Source: CAXBNB01 sp040222275 | GTDB taxonomy: Bacteria > Bacteroidota > Bacteroidia > Cytophagales > Cyclobacteriaceae | Length of the DNA stretch: 64,000 nt | Direction of reading: 5' to 3' | Assembly (NCBI GenBank): GCA_040222275.1 | Contig: JAVKDJ010000022.1 | Span: forward strand, 40,099-104,098 | Position numbers and translations under genes: made by a program | Notes under the pieces: model-generated | What the model saw: only the letters and a program-made list of their open reading frames with translations | The model's database searches: none | What the model was told of the DNA's origin: nothing | In this document: positions 52,902 to 63,171 of the stretch, piece after piece | Numbering within the stretch: position 1 is the first letter of the stretch | How the letters are laid out: every line of letters begins with the position of its first letter

Positions 52902-53081
52902 TGAATAAAATCTTTATTTTATGTTAATACTTTTTCGTTCGTCGGCAATTGCTTTTTTTTCATCCATACAAAATGGCAAAACCAAATGCGCCTGAAGTTT
53001 GAGGTGAAATTATAGCGGGTGTTGATTTCAAAAAAACCGAAAGGTACCCGGCACTGTGCGGTTTCCACGATCAGTAGCTTC

Positions 53082-53978
53082 TTATTTCAGTTTAAAAAGT
53101 GCCATCACAGCATAATGATCAGATTCGTATTGGGGCACAATGATTTCGGCCTGATCCCCCGGTCCCCCTATCAAACTGGTGGTTTCCAATAAAAAGCCAT
53201 CACTCGGTGAATGGTAAATCAGGTCAATCCTATCATACACTTCGTTCTCGCTTTCATCTGTGGTCCATGTGATACCGGGAGCACCTAACACATCCGGATG
53301 CGACTGACGATAGGTATCAACCATCCCTACGGAAACTATTGCACTGGACACAGGCCAATTTACGACCTGGCCAAAGTTCTTCCCACTGTCGGCAGCTTCA
53401 TTATTCCAATCCAGGTGCGATGGTTCGTTGAAATCACCCGTAAGGAAAACGGGAACACCCTCCCCGATCAGTTGGTCAATTTGATCCAATACACCGTCCA
53501 TATGGGACAACCTGTTGGTTTTGGATGAAGCGATCGCCTCTGAGGCTGAAGTGATTTTCCCATCCCTGAAATCATAGGGCTCGTAAGGATAAGGCACCAA
53601 ATGCACCGAGAATACGGCTACCTTCAGCTCTTCACTCAATTTAATAAGCACACCCCCTTCATAATATTCCTGAATGGGGTATTTGGACAAAATCCCAGTA
53701 TCATTGGAACTCGCATTGCTCGGGTTTTTAGAAAAACTCGCCGAATAATACCCCAATTGGCCCGCCAGGTGAACCAATCGTTCGGCGGATGCTTCCTGCA
53801 TGCCAATGATATCGGCCCCACTTTGCTCGATGGTCTTCAACGAACTTTCGTATGATGTCCCCACCAGAACGTTAAAAGTCATAAGCCTTAGGTGCTCAGG
53901 CGCTTCCAGTTTGGCCGTTTCTTCATGCCCGCAGGCAAGGAGCATCATTAAGATTAGAATTGATAAAGTCTTAGCCAT
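53082..53978 (-). CDS. Endonuclease/exonuclease/phosphatase-family lipoprotein
   Basis: 298 residues; SILILMMLLAC is a lipoprotein signal (Cys16). EEP fold: LRLMTFNVLVG (Asn ligand, near 35), ADIIGMQEAS (catalytic Glu near 60), VFLTGDFNEPSHLDW (Asp-x-Asn near 180), and the final SDHYAVMALFKL (Asp-His near 290). All metal and catalytic residues are present. Substrates in this fold range from DNA to phosphoinositides and sphingomyelin; a secreted, surface-tethered form in a SusC/SusD locus points to an external phosphodiester. A palindromic terminator lies between it and the upstream gene. Confidence 0.9.
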   Translation of the reverse strand: MAKTLSILILMMLLACGHEETAKLEAPEHLRLMTFNVLVGTSYESSLKTIEQSGADIIGMQEASAERLVHLAGQLGYYSASFSKNPSNASSNDTGILSKYPIQEYYEGGVLIKLSEELKVAVFSVHLVPYPYEPYDFRDGKITSASEAIASSKTNRLSHMDGVLDQIDQLIGEGVPVFLTGDFNEPSHLDWNNEAADSGKNFGQVVNWPVSSAIVSVGMVDTYRQSHPDVLGAPGITWTTDESENEVYDRIDLIYHSPSDGFLLETTSLIGGPGDQAEIIVPQYESDHYAVMALFKLK

Positions 53979-54030
53979 ATAGTAACGTTTTATGATCTAA
54001 AAAAAAAACACAAGTCAGATGAAAAATGGT

Positions 54031-54064
54031 ATATAAAAAAGGGGGCGTACCCCCTTTTTTATAT
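54031..54064. terminator. Perfect palindromic terminator
   Basis: ATATAAAAAAGGGGG, loop CGTA, CCCCCTTTTTTATAT: a 15-bp stem with T runs on both strands. It ends the SusC/SusD/lipoprotein transcript (minus strand) before the EEP gene. Confidence 0.88.
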
Positions 54065-54104
54065 TTGATTTACAACTTCTACTTTATCTTAAATCGTAGC
54101 ATAG

Positions 54105-54977
54105 TCAAATAGAAATATCAGCATCTACAGAATACCAATACACCCATGATCCTCCCGATAAGTAATAGACTCCAAATGCCACACCACTAATGGTTCCTGC
54201 ACAAATGTCATACTCTCCTTCGCTTTCCATGATATAGGTATATTCCCAACCATCTGTATCTTTTCCAGCATAGTAATCGTCGAAAGAAACAGTCCCTATT
54301 TTTGCACCGGCTTCCACTGGTGTTAAATCAATGACCAAAGACGTATTGGCCAGCGGCCCATAGGCTACAAGGTCTCCTTCGAATTTGAGTGTTGAGGCCG
54401 ATGCATCAAATGTACCAGATACAGTGGCTGACCCCTGGTTAGAAGCCCATGCCAGGGCGCTCGAATTGAATATATCGAGCTCATCGCTGCATTCATTGTC
54501 CAATATGCTGACTGCAAAGGACTTATTGGATTGGTTTTTCAGCCCTACACCGATACTGATGTTGGGATTGCTCACGCTTTCTATATCTATCTGCAAACTA
54601 CGCTCCTCTTCATTGGTTATCAGGTTGTCGATGGTTTTGAGATAGAATGGCTCGGACAAGAGTGACCCGGCTTTGAACAAGACTGTGACTGATTCTATAG
54701 AGTAGTCAACATCAGCCTTGGCCACCGTTTCTGTAATCTTCAGATTGACGGTGAAGTCTTCATCGAGGGTGCTGCCATCATACTGAAGGTAGATCGCATA
54801 CCCTTCTTCATCCCCTGCCTCGAGTGCATCTGCACTATAGGTCTCTGCCAGTTCAATCTCCTGGTCCACAAAAGACACAAATTTGTATCTGGTGAAATCA
54901 TAGGTATCAATATCCTGCTCGCAACCCATAAAGACAGCTGCCAGGACAAAACATATAAGTATTTTATAAAAATTCAT
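54105..54977 (-). CDS. SusD-locus surface lipoprotein with Calx-beta/DUF-type domain
   Basis: About 290 residues from ATG 54977 (MNFYKILICFVLAAVFMGC, lipidated Cys19); an ATG ten codons upstream lies before the signal. The body begins RYKFVSFVDQEIELAETYSA and IYLQYDGSTLDEDFTVNLKI, a beta-sandwich with Calx-beta or DUF4843-like spacing, then a second beta-rich half. No catalytic motif. It follows SusD by 36 bases, as many surface glycan-binding proteins do, so it probably assists substrate capture. Family assignment is tentative. Confidence 0.75.
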   Translation of the reverse strand: MNFYKILICFVLAAVFMGCEQDIDTYDFTRYKFVSFVDQEIELAETYSADALEAGDEEGYAIYLQYDGSTLDEDFTVNLKITETVAKADVDYSIESVTVLFKAGSLLSEPFYLKTIDNLITNEEERSLQIDIESVSNPNISIGVGLKNQSNKSFAVSILDNECSDELDIFNSSALAWASNQGSATVSGTFDASASTLKFEGDLVAYGPLANTSLVIDLTPVEAGAKIGTVSFDDYYAGKDTDGWEYTYIMESEGEYDICAGTISGVAFGVYYLSGGSWVYWYSVDADISI

Positions 54978-55013
54978 TTTGTTACTTTTTTTAATGTATA
55001 AAACCAAACTGGC

Positions 55014-56783
55014 TTACCATCCCATAATCTGCTTTAGATTGGGATTGAGTGCTACCTGATGCGATGGAATCGGACGATAGTAATATTTTGGTTCCTCAAA
55101 TGTTCTGGGCGTCACAGATGTTACCATGTTTCCGGATGTGCCGTTTTTCAGGTAAAGATTAGCTGCTTCGTCATTGATAGTACCAGCCTTGTAATATATC
55201 AGTTGTTTGCCCAATGAATTGGTTTCTTTCGACCCTGGAATATCTTCACTGCTATCGATCAGGATAATGTCTTCAATGCCATCACCTGTCATATCATATT
55301 TGCCCAATCCACCGAAGTACATGCCTTCTGGTGCCTGTTCCAGCACTTTGCCTGCTTTCCACCTCATCAGGTCGTCAAACCTTTTCGCTTCTGCGGCAAA
55401 CTCTACCCTTCTTTCCCTTCTGATCTCCAGCAATACGCCGGCATTGGTGCCTGTAACATTCGGAAACCTGGCCTCCATCATCGGATCCGGGTCTGCGTTG
55501 GCAGCAGCCAGGTCGAGTGCCGGCAACCCTGCCCTTGAACGCAACTCGTTGATGGTCATATCCAAATCAGCCTGGGTCAACGTACCCAATTCGGCCACAG
55601 CTTCGGCATAGATCAACAAGGCTTCAGCATATCTGTACACTGCAATATCCACACTTGAAGGTTCCACTGTGTTGTTGTATCCTTTCAACTGATGGTATCC
55701 TGTGAAGTTTTTGCTGAGGTTCTGAATATACACTGTACCGGGTGCCTGCACCCAGCCAGGGTAGGCAAATGTCTGGCTCATGCGTGGGTCCCTTCCCTCA
55801 AACTCTTCCACGAAGGTTTCTGTGTCATACCCGGGCTTGTCGGTAAACCTGGTTCCGTCGGCCATCAGGTAGCTGTTGAGCAAAGCTTTGGACGGGCTTT
55901 GTTCGTAATCTCCAAAAACGGTTCCATTGCCCCCTGATTTATCTTTGGAAGCATCATATACATTGACCAAAATAGATTCTGAATTGGAGATTAGGTTGTC
56001 GCTTGTGAACAGGTCATAATAGTCGGAAGTAGGATTGCCTGTATTGTGTATGGCAAATTCGTTCGAATCCATCAACTCTTTGGCCGCATCCCTGGCCACA
56101 GCAAGAAAGCTGTCGGCTGTACCTTCCAGGCTCAATTCAGAGTGATATTTTCTGAAAGTGCCCTCATGCAAGGCGATTCTTGCCTGCAAAAGAAGTGCCG
56201 CCCACCTACTGATGGCCCCTGAAGGCACGCTTTCCCTCATGTGGGTTGCCGCAAACTTTATATCGGCCATGATACTATCAACAACCAAAGTACGTGGGTC
56301 AGTTGGTTTGAAAAGGTCCTGATCGTCTATACTCAACTCCTTTGAGTACCAGGGCACATCTGAAAAACGCCTTACCTTGGAAAAATAAAATTCGGCACGA
56401 TAAAATTTCGCTACTCCCTCATAATGCCTTTTGGCGGTTTCTTCTATATCCGCTTTTTCGTAATTGGCCAGGAAAAAATTGATGTTTCTCAACCTTCCCC
56501 AGTCCCAACCTCCGGTAATGTTATCTGCACTTGGCGCACCATTGATGATGTTTTTAATTTCTACCGCCGCAGTGGTCGCCGTATTGTCAGTACCCTGATC
56601 TGCGAGGAAAATCCCCGTACTCCAAACGTTGTGCAATCCATTGATATACAAATCAAGATCCGATTCTGAATTGAAGAAATTTTCCTTAGAAATAGAAGCC
56701 TGTGGACTCTTTTCCAGAAAGTCGTCATTACAGCCAGTCAACCAAAAAGCAGTCGTCAGAATTATTGCAAATATCTTTTTCAT
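55014..56783 (-). CDS. SusD/RagB-family surface-binding lipoprotein (second locus)
   Basis: About 589 residues from ATG 56783 (MKKIFAIILTTAFWLTGC, Cys18); the alternative ATG at 56807 precedes the signal. SusD helical repeat core with GVAKFYRAEFYFSKVRRFSD VPWYSKEL (near 130), the RAEFYF..R-type SusD motif, and NELRSRAGLPALD near 410. Ends HQVALNPNLKQIMGW, a usual RagB C-terminus. Starts 31 bases after the SusC stop. Binds the imported substrate at the cell surface. Confidence 0.92.
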   Translation of the reverse strand: MKKIFAIILTTAFWLTGCNDDFLEKSPQASISKENFFNSESDLDLYINGLHNVWSTGIFLADQGTDNTATTAAVEIKNIINGAPSADNITGGWDWGRLRNINFFLANYEKADIEETAKRHYEGVAKFYRAEFYFSKVRRFSDVPWYSKELSIDDQDLFKPTDPRTLVVDSIMADIKFAATHMRESVPSGAISRWAALLLQARIALHEGTFRKYHSELSLEGTADSFLAVARDAAKELMDSNEFAIHNTGNPTSDYYDLFTSDNLISNSESILVNVYDASKDKSGGNGTVFGDYEQSPSKALLNSYLMADGTRFTDKPGYDTETFVEEFEGRDPRMSQTFAYPGWVQAPGTVYIQNLSKNFTGYHQLKGYNNTVEPSSVDIAVYRYAEALLIYAEAVAELGTLTQADLDMTINELRSRAGLPALDLAAANADPDPMMEARFPNVTGTNAGVLLEIRRERRVEFAAEAKRFDDLMRWKAGKVLEQAPEGMYFGGLGKYDMTGDGIEDIILIDSSEDIPGSKETNSLGKQLIYYKAGTINDEAANLYLKNGTSGNMVTSVTPRTFEEPKYYYRPIPSHQVALNPNLKQIMGW

Positions 56784-56814
56784 GATCTTTTTATTATCTG
56801 TGTTCATCTTATAC

Positions 56815-59800
56815 TTAAAATGTCAGGTTCATCCCCAAAGAGAGCTTTCTATGAAATGGATAAGCATACCCCCTGCTGCCTATGGCTTCCGGGTCTATAT
56901 GGTTTTTGATCGACGACCATTCGAAAATATTTTCCCCGGTCACATAAAACCTTAGCCTTGACACCTTAATTTTTTCCAGCAAACTTTCCGGCAAGGAATA
57001 TCCAATCGTGATGTTCTTGATCCTTAGATAAGCAGCACTCTGCATGTATTGGGTATTCGGTATATCCAGGCCGCTTCCGTAGTTGGCATCTGCCAGCCAC
57101 GACTGCAATACAGGATAGGCCGCATCTGTGTTGGCATGGGCAAGGCCGGCATCTATGTAAGATTGTGAATGCTGCGCCATCAACACTTCACTGTCGTCGT
57201 TGGCCCTGTAAAAATCCAACAGGTGTGGGTACGTGTTGGCATAAGGCTGCTGGTAAGGTCCCCAGAACAGGTAATGTGTAGGGTAATAATCCTGTTTACC
57301 AACCCCTTGCAAGAAACCTCTGAAGTCAAATCCCCTCCATCGCAGGTCCATATTAAAACCTATCTGATATCTCGGCCTTGAATTCCCAATGAATTTGTAG
57401 TCTTTAGGATCGGCAGCCGATTGGCCTCTGATGATTTTGCCATCACCATCCAGGTCTTTGAATTTTGGCCAGCCAGGAACTATGGACAAAGCACCCCACG
57501 GGATGATATCCGTTTCGTCCAGGTTGTCTATTTCTTCCTGGGATTGAAACAAGCCATCACTTACCAAGCCCCAAATTTCGCCTACATTCGCTCCTTGCCT
57601 CCATTGTGAAAAGAGTTCTCCGTCATTTTCGTATTTCGTGATGGTCGTCTGGTTATCGGCCAATATCACAGAAAAGAAGTGTTCCAATGGATGTCCGCCT
57701 ACTTCAATTTCGTTTTCATAGCCAATGGTCAGCTCCCATCCCTTGGTTTGCAGGTCGGCAGCATTTGTCCTTGGTACTGAAGTTCCCAGCACGCCAGGTA
57801 GCTCCTGGCTGGGAGTAAGCATATCCAGCGTATTTCTGGTAAAATAATCAAATGAAGCAGTGAGCGCATTTTGGAAGAAACCAAAGTCAACTCCTACGTT
57901 GGTGGTGACTACCCTCTCCCATGTGTAATTGTTGGGATCTACATCCAGGCCTGGTGCGTACACTGTTTTCGGGTATTGACCGTCTATCAAATACCCAGAC
58001 TCACCGGTTGACATTGAAGCGATGTAACCATAATTGCTAACACTCTGGTTGCCCAAAGAACCGCGTGAAGCCCTGAGCTTCAAATGGTTCATCACATTAC
58101 TGACCGGCTCCATAAAGCTTTCGTTGCTGGCTATCCATGCCCCCGAAACAGAAGGAAAGAAACCAAAGCGGTTGTTTTTCGGAAACCTTGAGGAACCATC
58201 ATATCGACCATTAAATTCGATGATGTATTTGCCATCGAAAATGTAATTCAGCCTTCCAAAAACACCCCGAAGGGCCCAATCAGTATAATCCCATGCCACT
58301 GTTTGGTCACCGGTAGCCAATTGCAAATTTGGCAATGAGGACGAGATCAACTCCTCCCTGTTGGCCCAGAATGTTTCATATTTGTTTTCCTCCTGATTGT
58401 AACCAGCTATTGCTGTGAAATTGTGCCTTCCGATTTCACGGGTATAGGTAGCATAAAGGTTTAGTACGTTGTATTTGTTGATCCCTATTGACTCATAAGC
58501 GTAATCTGCATTGCTGTTTTCCCTGATATCATTTGGCCCATAGCCTATTTTGTACTTGGTGCCATCCCAATGGGTTTTCGATTGTTCTTTCTTGAATGTT
58601 GCCTCACCGGTTATTTTGAGGGCTTCATCCATAAAAAGCAAATCCACTTTATTGGTAGTGGTGATACCTGTTGTATTATAAAAAGTTTTTCCACCATCGG
58701 TTAGCCTTGCAGCCGCCCTACCTGCATCTGTATTGGCCCAGCTACCGTCGGGGTTTTTCACTACATCAGTAGGCCTCAGGTTATATATATTGGTGATGCC
58801 ATAGGTGGGTTGCCTTCTGTCCACAGAAGTGATGAAGGTATTGTTTTCAAATTTCAGCCATTTGTAAGGCGTAAGCTGCAACCGTGTTCTAAGGGCATTC
58901 CTTTTCCAGTCATCATCAGCCAATCGGTTCAATCCGTTTTCTTTAGTGAAATTGCCCGATACGTAGTAAGACACTATATCTTTTTGGCCGCTGATCGACA
59001 CATTCTGGTTTTGTGAAAAAGTGTTTTTGTGAAAGAAATAGTCATTCCAGTTGTTGTTGCCCATATACTGCCATTGGGTGGGGTTGCGCGGATCCAACCT
59101 CACATTTGGCACGGTAGGATCATCAGACCTGGCTTTTGCCCAGGCGAAGGTTTCATCCGTGTAGTTTACATAATCCCACGGCGTATTGTTGGTTGAAATC
59201 TCAAGCAATCTCGAAAAGATGTATGGGTCGGTAATCGGGTCTGGTGTCACGGTTGGTTTTCCCCAAATAAAGTTGTTGGAATAAGTGATTTTATTTTCAC
59301 CTCCGCTTTTTGTGGTTACCATAAGTACACCAAATGCCGCCCTTGCACCATAAATGGCTGCTGAAGACGCATCTTTCAATACCGACATGGACGCCACATC
59401 ATCCGGGTTCAACCGGGTGAGGTCAGCTTCTGAAGATGGCACCCCATCTATAATAATCAAGGGCTTTCCTCCATTTACAGAGGTATAACCACGAATATTG
59501 ATGTTGGCGTTTCCTCCGGGTGCACCGCTTCCGAATGTAATGTTCAGGCCTGCCACAGTTCCCTGCAATCCTTGTGAAATATTGGCTGTAGGCCTGCTTT
59601 GCAGTTTTTTCATATCTACAGCTTCCACAGAGCCTGAGAGGTTTACCTTCTTTTGGGCACCATAGCCTACTACAACCAACTCCGACAATGTCTCCACACT
59701 TTCTACCAATGCCAGGTTAATTTCATTCCGACCATTCAAGGCAACATCCTGACTGATGTAACCCACATAACTAAATGTAATGGTAGCGTCTGTAGTACTT

Positions 59801-60030
59801 ACTTTCAGTTTGAACTTGCCATCCAGGTCTGTGACAGTTCCGTTGGTAGTCCCCTTTTCCAATACGCTCACACCTGGTAGCGTGAGTCCTGATTCATCAT
59901 TTACAAGGCCCGTTACTTCCACTGATTGTGCAATGGAGAAATTGCACATAAACAAGAAGAAGGCCAGCAGGCCAGCAATCTTAAAGGTGCCTTTAAAGGG
60001 TACCTTCGAACGTGGTAGTTTTTTTTTCAT
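56815..60030 (-). CDS. SusC/RagA-family TonB-dependent transporter (second locus)
   Basis: 1,071 residues: signal peptide about 1-34 (ends SIAQ), CarboxypepD_reg domain about 38-118 (GLVNDESGLTLPGVSVLEKG), plug about 125-240 (VVGYGAQKKVNLSGSVEAVD, AIYGARAAFGVLMVTTKSGG) and a long barrel ending LSLGMNLTF. It has no STN domain, so unlike the first SusC it is not wired to a FecR/sigma pair. First gene of the locus that continues with SusD, a lipoprotein, EEP and phosphoesterase genes. Confidence 0.94.
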   Translation of the reverse strand: MKKKLPRSKVPFKGTFKIAGLLAFFLFMCNFSIAQSVEVTGLVNDESGLTLPGVSVLEKGTTNGTVTDLDGKFKLKVSTTDATITFSYVGYISQDVALNGRNEINLALVESVETLSELVVVGYGAQKKVNLSGSVEAVDMKKLQSRPTANISQGLQGTVAGLNITFGSGAPGGNANINIRGYTSVNGGKPLIIIDGVPSSEADLTRLNPDDVASMSVLKDASSAAIYGARAAFGVLMVTTKSGGENKITYSNNFIWGKPTVTPDPITDPYIFSRLLEISTNNTPWDYVNYTDETFAWAKARSDDPTVPNVRLDPRNPTQWQYMGNNNWNDYFFHKNTFSQNQNVSISGQKDIVSYYVSGNFTKENGLNRLADDDWKRNALRTRLQLTPYKWLKFENNTFITSVDRRQPTYGITNIYNLRPTDVVKNPDGSWANTDAGRAAARLTDGGKTFYNTTGITTTNKVDLLFMDEALKITGEATFKKEQSKTHWDGTKYKIGYGPNDIRENSNADYAYESIGINKYNVLNLYATYTREIGRHNFTAIAGYNQEENKYETFWANREELISSSLPNLQLATGDQTVAWDYTDWALRGVFGRLNYIFDGKYIIEFNGRYDGSSRFPKNNRFGFFPSVSGAWIASNESFMEPVSNVMNHLKLRASRGSLGNQSVSNYGYIASMSTGESGYLIDGQYPKTVYAPGLDVDPNNYTWERVVTTNVGVDFGFFQNALTASFDYFTRNTLDMLTPSQELPGVLGTSVPRTNAADLQTKGWELTIGYENEIEVGGHPLEHFFSVILADNQTTITKYENDGELFSQWRQGANVGEIWGLVSDGLFQSQEEIDNLDETDIIPWGALSIVPGWPKFKDLDGDGKIIRGQSAADPKDYKFIGNSRPRYQIGFNMDLRWRGFDFRGFLQGVGKQDYYPTHYLFWGPYQQPYANTYPHLLDFYRANDDSEVLMAQHSQSYIDAGLAHANTDAAYPVLQSWLADANYGSGLDIPNTQYMQSAAYLRIKNITIGYSLPESLLEKIKVSRLRFYVTGENIFEWSSIKNHIDPEAIGSRGYAYPFHRKLSLGMNLTF

Positions 60031-60783
60031 GCGTTTTGAGATTTAGATAAAAAAATGATTTTGTTGACATTGACAGCCTTTCGCAATCTCCAATTGATAA
60101 GATTTTCAACTCATCAACCCGACAACAAAAAGGCCTGTTCTACTTTTTTTCAATAATCCAAATAAAGAAATGTTTTTTTGGAAAAGCAAAATTTATTGAA
60201 TGAATATTCAAACAATTACCTGAATGTTAAGTTTAATTTACTTTTGTGTAATTTTTAAGACATATTTATGCCCATTGTTAATTAAATATGAAATGTAGCG
60301 CAAGTCTTCCTATAGAAGTCAGGGAGGACATCAACTTTCATTTTTCATTGTCAATACACTCCATTTAAAGTACTCCACCGCTGTGCGATTATTTGATTTA
60401 TGTTAATTTTCACGTGAACACACAGCCTTCATTTCAGATTGAAAAATTTACTACATCATAATAAGAGTATCTGGTTTTTCGAACCTAAACGGGTTATAGA
60501 TGACCTCTGCCAGTGTTTTGACACCATATAATTATTCTGGGAATTATAGTATTACCCCCAACCAACAAATGCTCTGTTGAATTGAAATTCGATCCAAAAA
60601 TTTTCCAAACGGTTAGTAAAAAGGAATGCCTTTTCAAGTTGTAAACAAGGTAGTTACCAATAAAAAAGGGTACCCTTCAACCTGAAGAACACCCTCTATC
60701 TATAAGCCATTACAGTTGGTTTAATTCATCCGTAACGAACCGTTAGTAATCTAAAAGTAAGTCCATGAAAACCTGTCGTTGGA
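60031..60783. other. 753-bp intergenic region upstream of the second SusC gene
   Basis: AT-rich. Contains the terminator of the upstream BNR-protein operon at 60662-60695 and should contain the SusC promoter near 60040-60250; no exact -33/-7 pair was found. No gene or repeat recognised. Confidence 0.55.
60662..60695 (-). terminator. Intrinsic terminator after the BNR-repeat protein gene
   Basis: Minus strand: AGGGTGTTCTTCA, loop GGT, TGAAGGGTACCCT with AGGGT/ACCCT and TTCTTCA/TGAAG(G) pairs, followed by TTTTTTA. Confidence 0.78.
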
Positions 60784-63147
60784 TTAGTGCGCCACTATCA
60801 GTTTTTTACTCACAGTTGTTTCGCCCATCCTAACCAATATGAAGTAATTGCCAGTTATTAAAGTGGAAATATCAATTGGTATATCATTTGCACCCAATTG
60901 AACCTGCCTTCTGGTCCACTGCACAATCCTGCCATGTATGTCTGTCAGTTGCACCAAGGCTAATGTTTTCTCGGTAGCCTTTATGCTTAATTGCACTTGG
61001 TTTTTTGCTGGATTGGGGTAAAGCAGAACATTTTCAGATGGGTCATCACCAAACTCTTCTTTTAACAAGGAAGAGGACATACTAGGTAAAGTATAGGAGC
61101 TTGTCGCATCGTACAATGAAGATTCCCAAACACCTCTACCCCAAGTACCCACTCTTAAAGCACTATTTGAAGAGCCGTCATTGAAGATTGTCAATTGATC
61201 GACTTCAGCTATTGATGGCAATCCGTCAGAAAAGTACACCCAATCAGAAAGTGTATTGTTTAGGTAATAAACGCCTTCCGCAGTACCAATGTACACACTC
61301 TCATCGGTGGCATAAACATCCTGGATCATATCCTTTATATTCACCAATGGCAGTGAACCACTTATATCCGACCAACTACTTCCTTTGTTCGTGGATTTGT
61401 ACACCCTATTACCACAGCTCATATACACAATATTAGGGTTGCTTTTGACCATCACAATATTGGCGTAGTTGTTGGTGGCAGAAGGAGCTGTAGAAACCTG
61501 GTTAAATGACGGTTTGTTTGCTTGTGCATTAGTAGTTAAATACACTTTCTGCGCATCCGTCACGAGTATCAATTCATCATCAGAAACTGGTGACAAACCT
61601 ATGTCCATGATCTGTTGGTTTTGAGGAAATTTTTTCAAAGTCTTCCAAGTGGGCGATCCGTTCTGCAGGTTCACGGTTCTTTTTATTGACCCTCCCGTGC
61701 TGGCAAACATTAGGTCGGTATTTGATGCAGAAAATGCATACTGATCGGTATTGCCAAAACCAGTAAGACCGATACTTTGCCCTGACCCATTGGCCACCAA
61801 GTCGTAGCGAACCCCATCTTGTACAAAATAAGCATCATGGGGCCTGGCATAGTCAAAATCAAAATTAGACAGGACATCTCCTCCCCTGTTGGTAAACCAT
61901 GTGTTACCATCCCCATAAAGTTCACCATTATCTTGAGTCCCAATGGATATGATGTTTCGATTCAACTTACTGGTACCCATTTTATATATTTCGGTAGCAC
62001 TCAAACCATCTGATTTCGGAACCCAATTATTACCTCCATCTGTACTTAAAAAGATTCCACCATCATTTGCGTTATACAGTTTATTGTTGTTATAGGGTGA
62101 AGTCAACATGTGGTGCATGTCGGTATGGCATTTTTCCCACCAATTGGTAAGCTGGCTCCAAGTGCTGCCACCATCAGTACTTTTCCATACATTATGTGCC
62201 CCCAGGTAAACTATGTCGGGATTGGTGCGGTCAGCCCCAAAAGTAAAGTTGTAATCTCCCTGGCCCGAAGACGTAGCACTGTACCCAACTAAATTGGGCG
62301 AAGTGTCTCCTTTTTTCAGGGTAAATGTAAGCCCTGCATCTTCAGATCGGTAAATTATACCACCGGCATTGCTGCTATTTGAACCAATGAAAGCTGCATA
62401 GACCACATCCGGGTTAGCAGCACTGACAGCTAAGCGGCCACCATTTCCGTTATCTGGAGTAGGGTTGACCGTTGGGATTTCAGCCCAGGTTTCGCCATTA
62501 TCAGCAGACCGCCAAAAAGTGGTTTGGTACCCAACAGCATAAACCACACTGCCACTACCTGGCTTATACACCATATCCTCAAAATAGCCCCCAGACTTCT
62601 TATTGACCCATGTGCCCCCTGCATCAGTACTTTTCCAAAGACCATCATCAGTAGCGGCCAAAAGTACATTAGGATCAGATGGATGCATTAGTATTTCATA
62701 GGCTATTAAATTGCCCATCCCTGTACCTGAAGGTGACCAGGTAGCACCAGCATCGGTACTTTTCCAAATCCCTAAATCCCTAAACCCATAGTTTGGGTCT
62801 CCTGTACCTAGGTATAATACATTATCGTTAGTATAATCAATGCATATTGATGCTGTAGATGTTCCCACTGGAAAAACATCAGTCCCGGTCTTGTTCCAAT
62901 TATCACCACCATCTAAGCTGACCCACATTCCACCTGATGCTGATGCAGCGTACAGTTTGTTGGAATCACTGGGGTGAAATTTCATTTGGCATACACGACC
63001 AATACCGTTGATCTGACCAGAAATATTGGTTGGGAAGGCCACAGGACCCACGATTTGCCAATCACCATCCAGATTTTGACTATAAGTCAGGTGACATGGC
63101 ATCCACAACCACGACAATAGAATTAAAGTATATTTTGATATTTTCAT
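60784..63147 (-). CDS. Secreted BNR/sortilin-repeat beta-propeller protein with T9SS type A sorting domain
   Basis: 787 residues; signal peptide about 1-24 (MKISKYTLILLSWLWMP...TYSQ). Two propeller blocks of BNR Asp-box repeats, S-x-D-x-G-x-T-W: SLDGGDNWNKTG, KSTDAGATWSPSG, KSTDAGGTWVNK, RSADNGETWAE, KSTDGGSTWSQ, STDGGNNWVPK, KSTNKGSSWSD. Such folds occur in sialidases and xyloglucan-active GH74, but no catalytic residues are recognisable, so it may be binding only. The C-terminus VLLYPNPAKNQVQLSI...NYFILVRMGETTVSKKLIVA is a Por tail exported by T9SS. It follows a 136-residue protein gene by 24 bases. Confidence 0.87.
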   Translation of the reverse strand: MKISKYTLILLSWLWMPCHLTYSQNLDGDWQIVGPVAFPTNISGQINGIGRVCQMKFHPSDSNKLYAASASGGMWVSLDGGDNWNKTGTDVFPVGTSTASICIDYTNDNVLYLGTGDPNYGFRDLGIWKSTDAGATWSPSGTGMGNLIAYEILMHPSDPNVLLAATDDGLWKSTDAGGTWVNKKSGGYFEDMVYKPGSGSVVYAVGYQTTFWRSADNGETWAEIPTVNPTPDNGNGGRLAVSAANPDVVYAAFIGSNSSNAGGIIYRSEDAGLTFTLKKGDTSPNLVGYSATSSGQGDYNFTFGADRTNPDIVYLGAHNVWKSTDGGSTWSQLTNWWEKCHTDMHHMLTSPYNNNKLYNANDGGIFLSTDGGNNWVPKSDGLSATEIYKMGTSKLNRNIISIGTQDNGELYGDGNTWFTNRGGDVLSNFDFDYARPHDAYFVQDGVRYDLVANGSGQSIGLTGFGNTDQYAFSASNTDLMFASTGGSIKRTVNLQNGSPTWKTLKKFPQNQQIMDIGLSPVSDDELILVTDAQKVYLTTNAQANKPSFNQVSTAPSATNNYANIVMVKSNPNIVYMSCGNRVYKSTNKGSSWSDISGSLPLVNIKDMIQDVYATDESVYIGTAEGVYYLNNTLSDWVYFSDGLPSIAEVDQLTIFNDGSSNSALRVGTWGRGVWESSLYDATSSYTLPSMSSSLLKEEFGDDPSENVLLYPNPAKNQVQLSIKATEKTLALVQLTDIHGRIVQWTRRQVQLGANDIPIDISTLITGNYFILVRMGETTVSKKLIVAH

Positions 63148-63171
63148 AATTGATAGCTTTAAATAGTCAAT

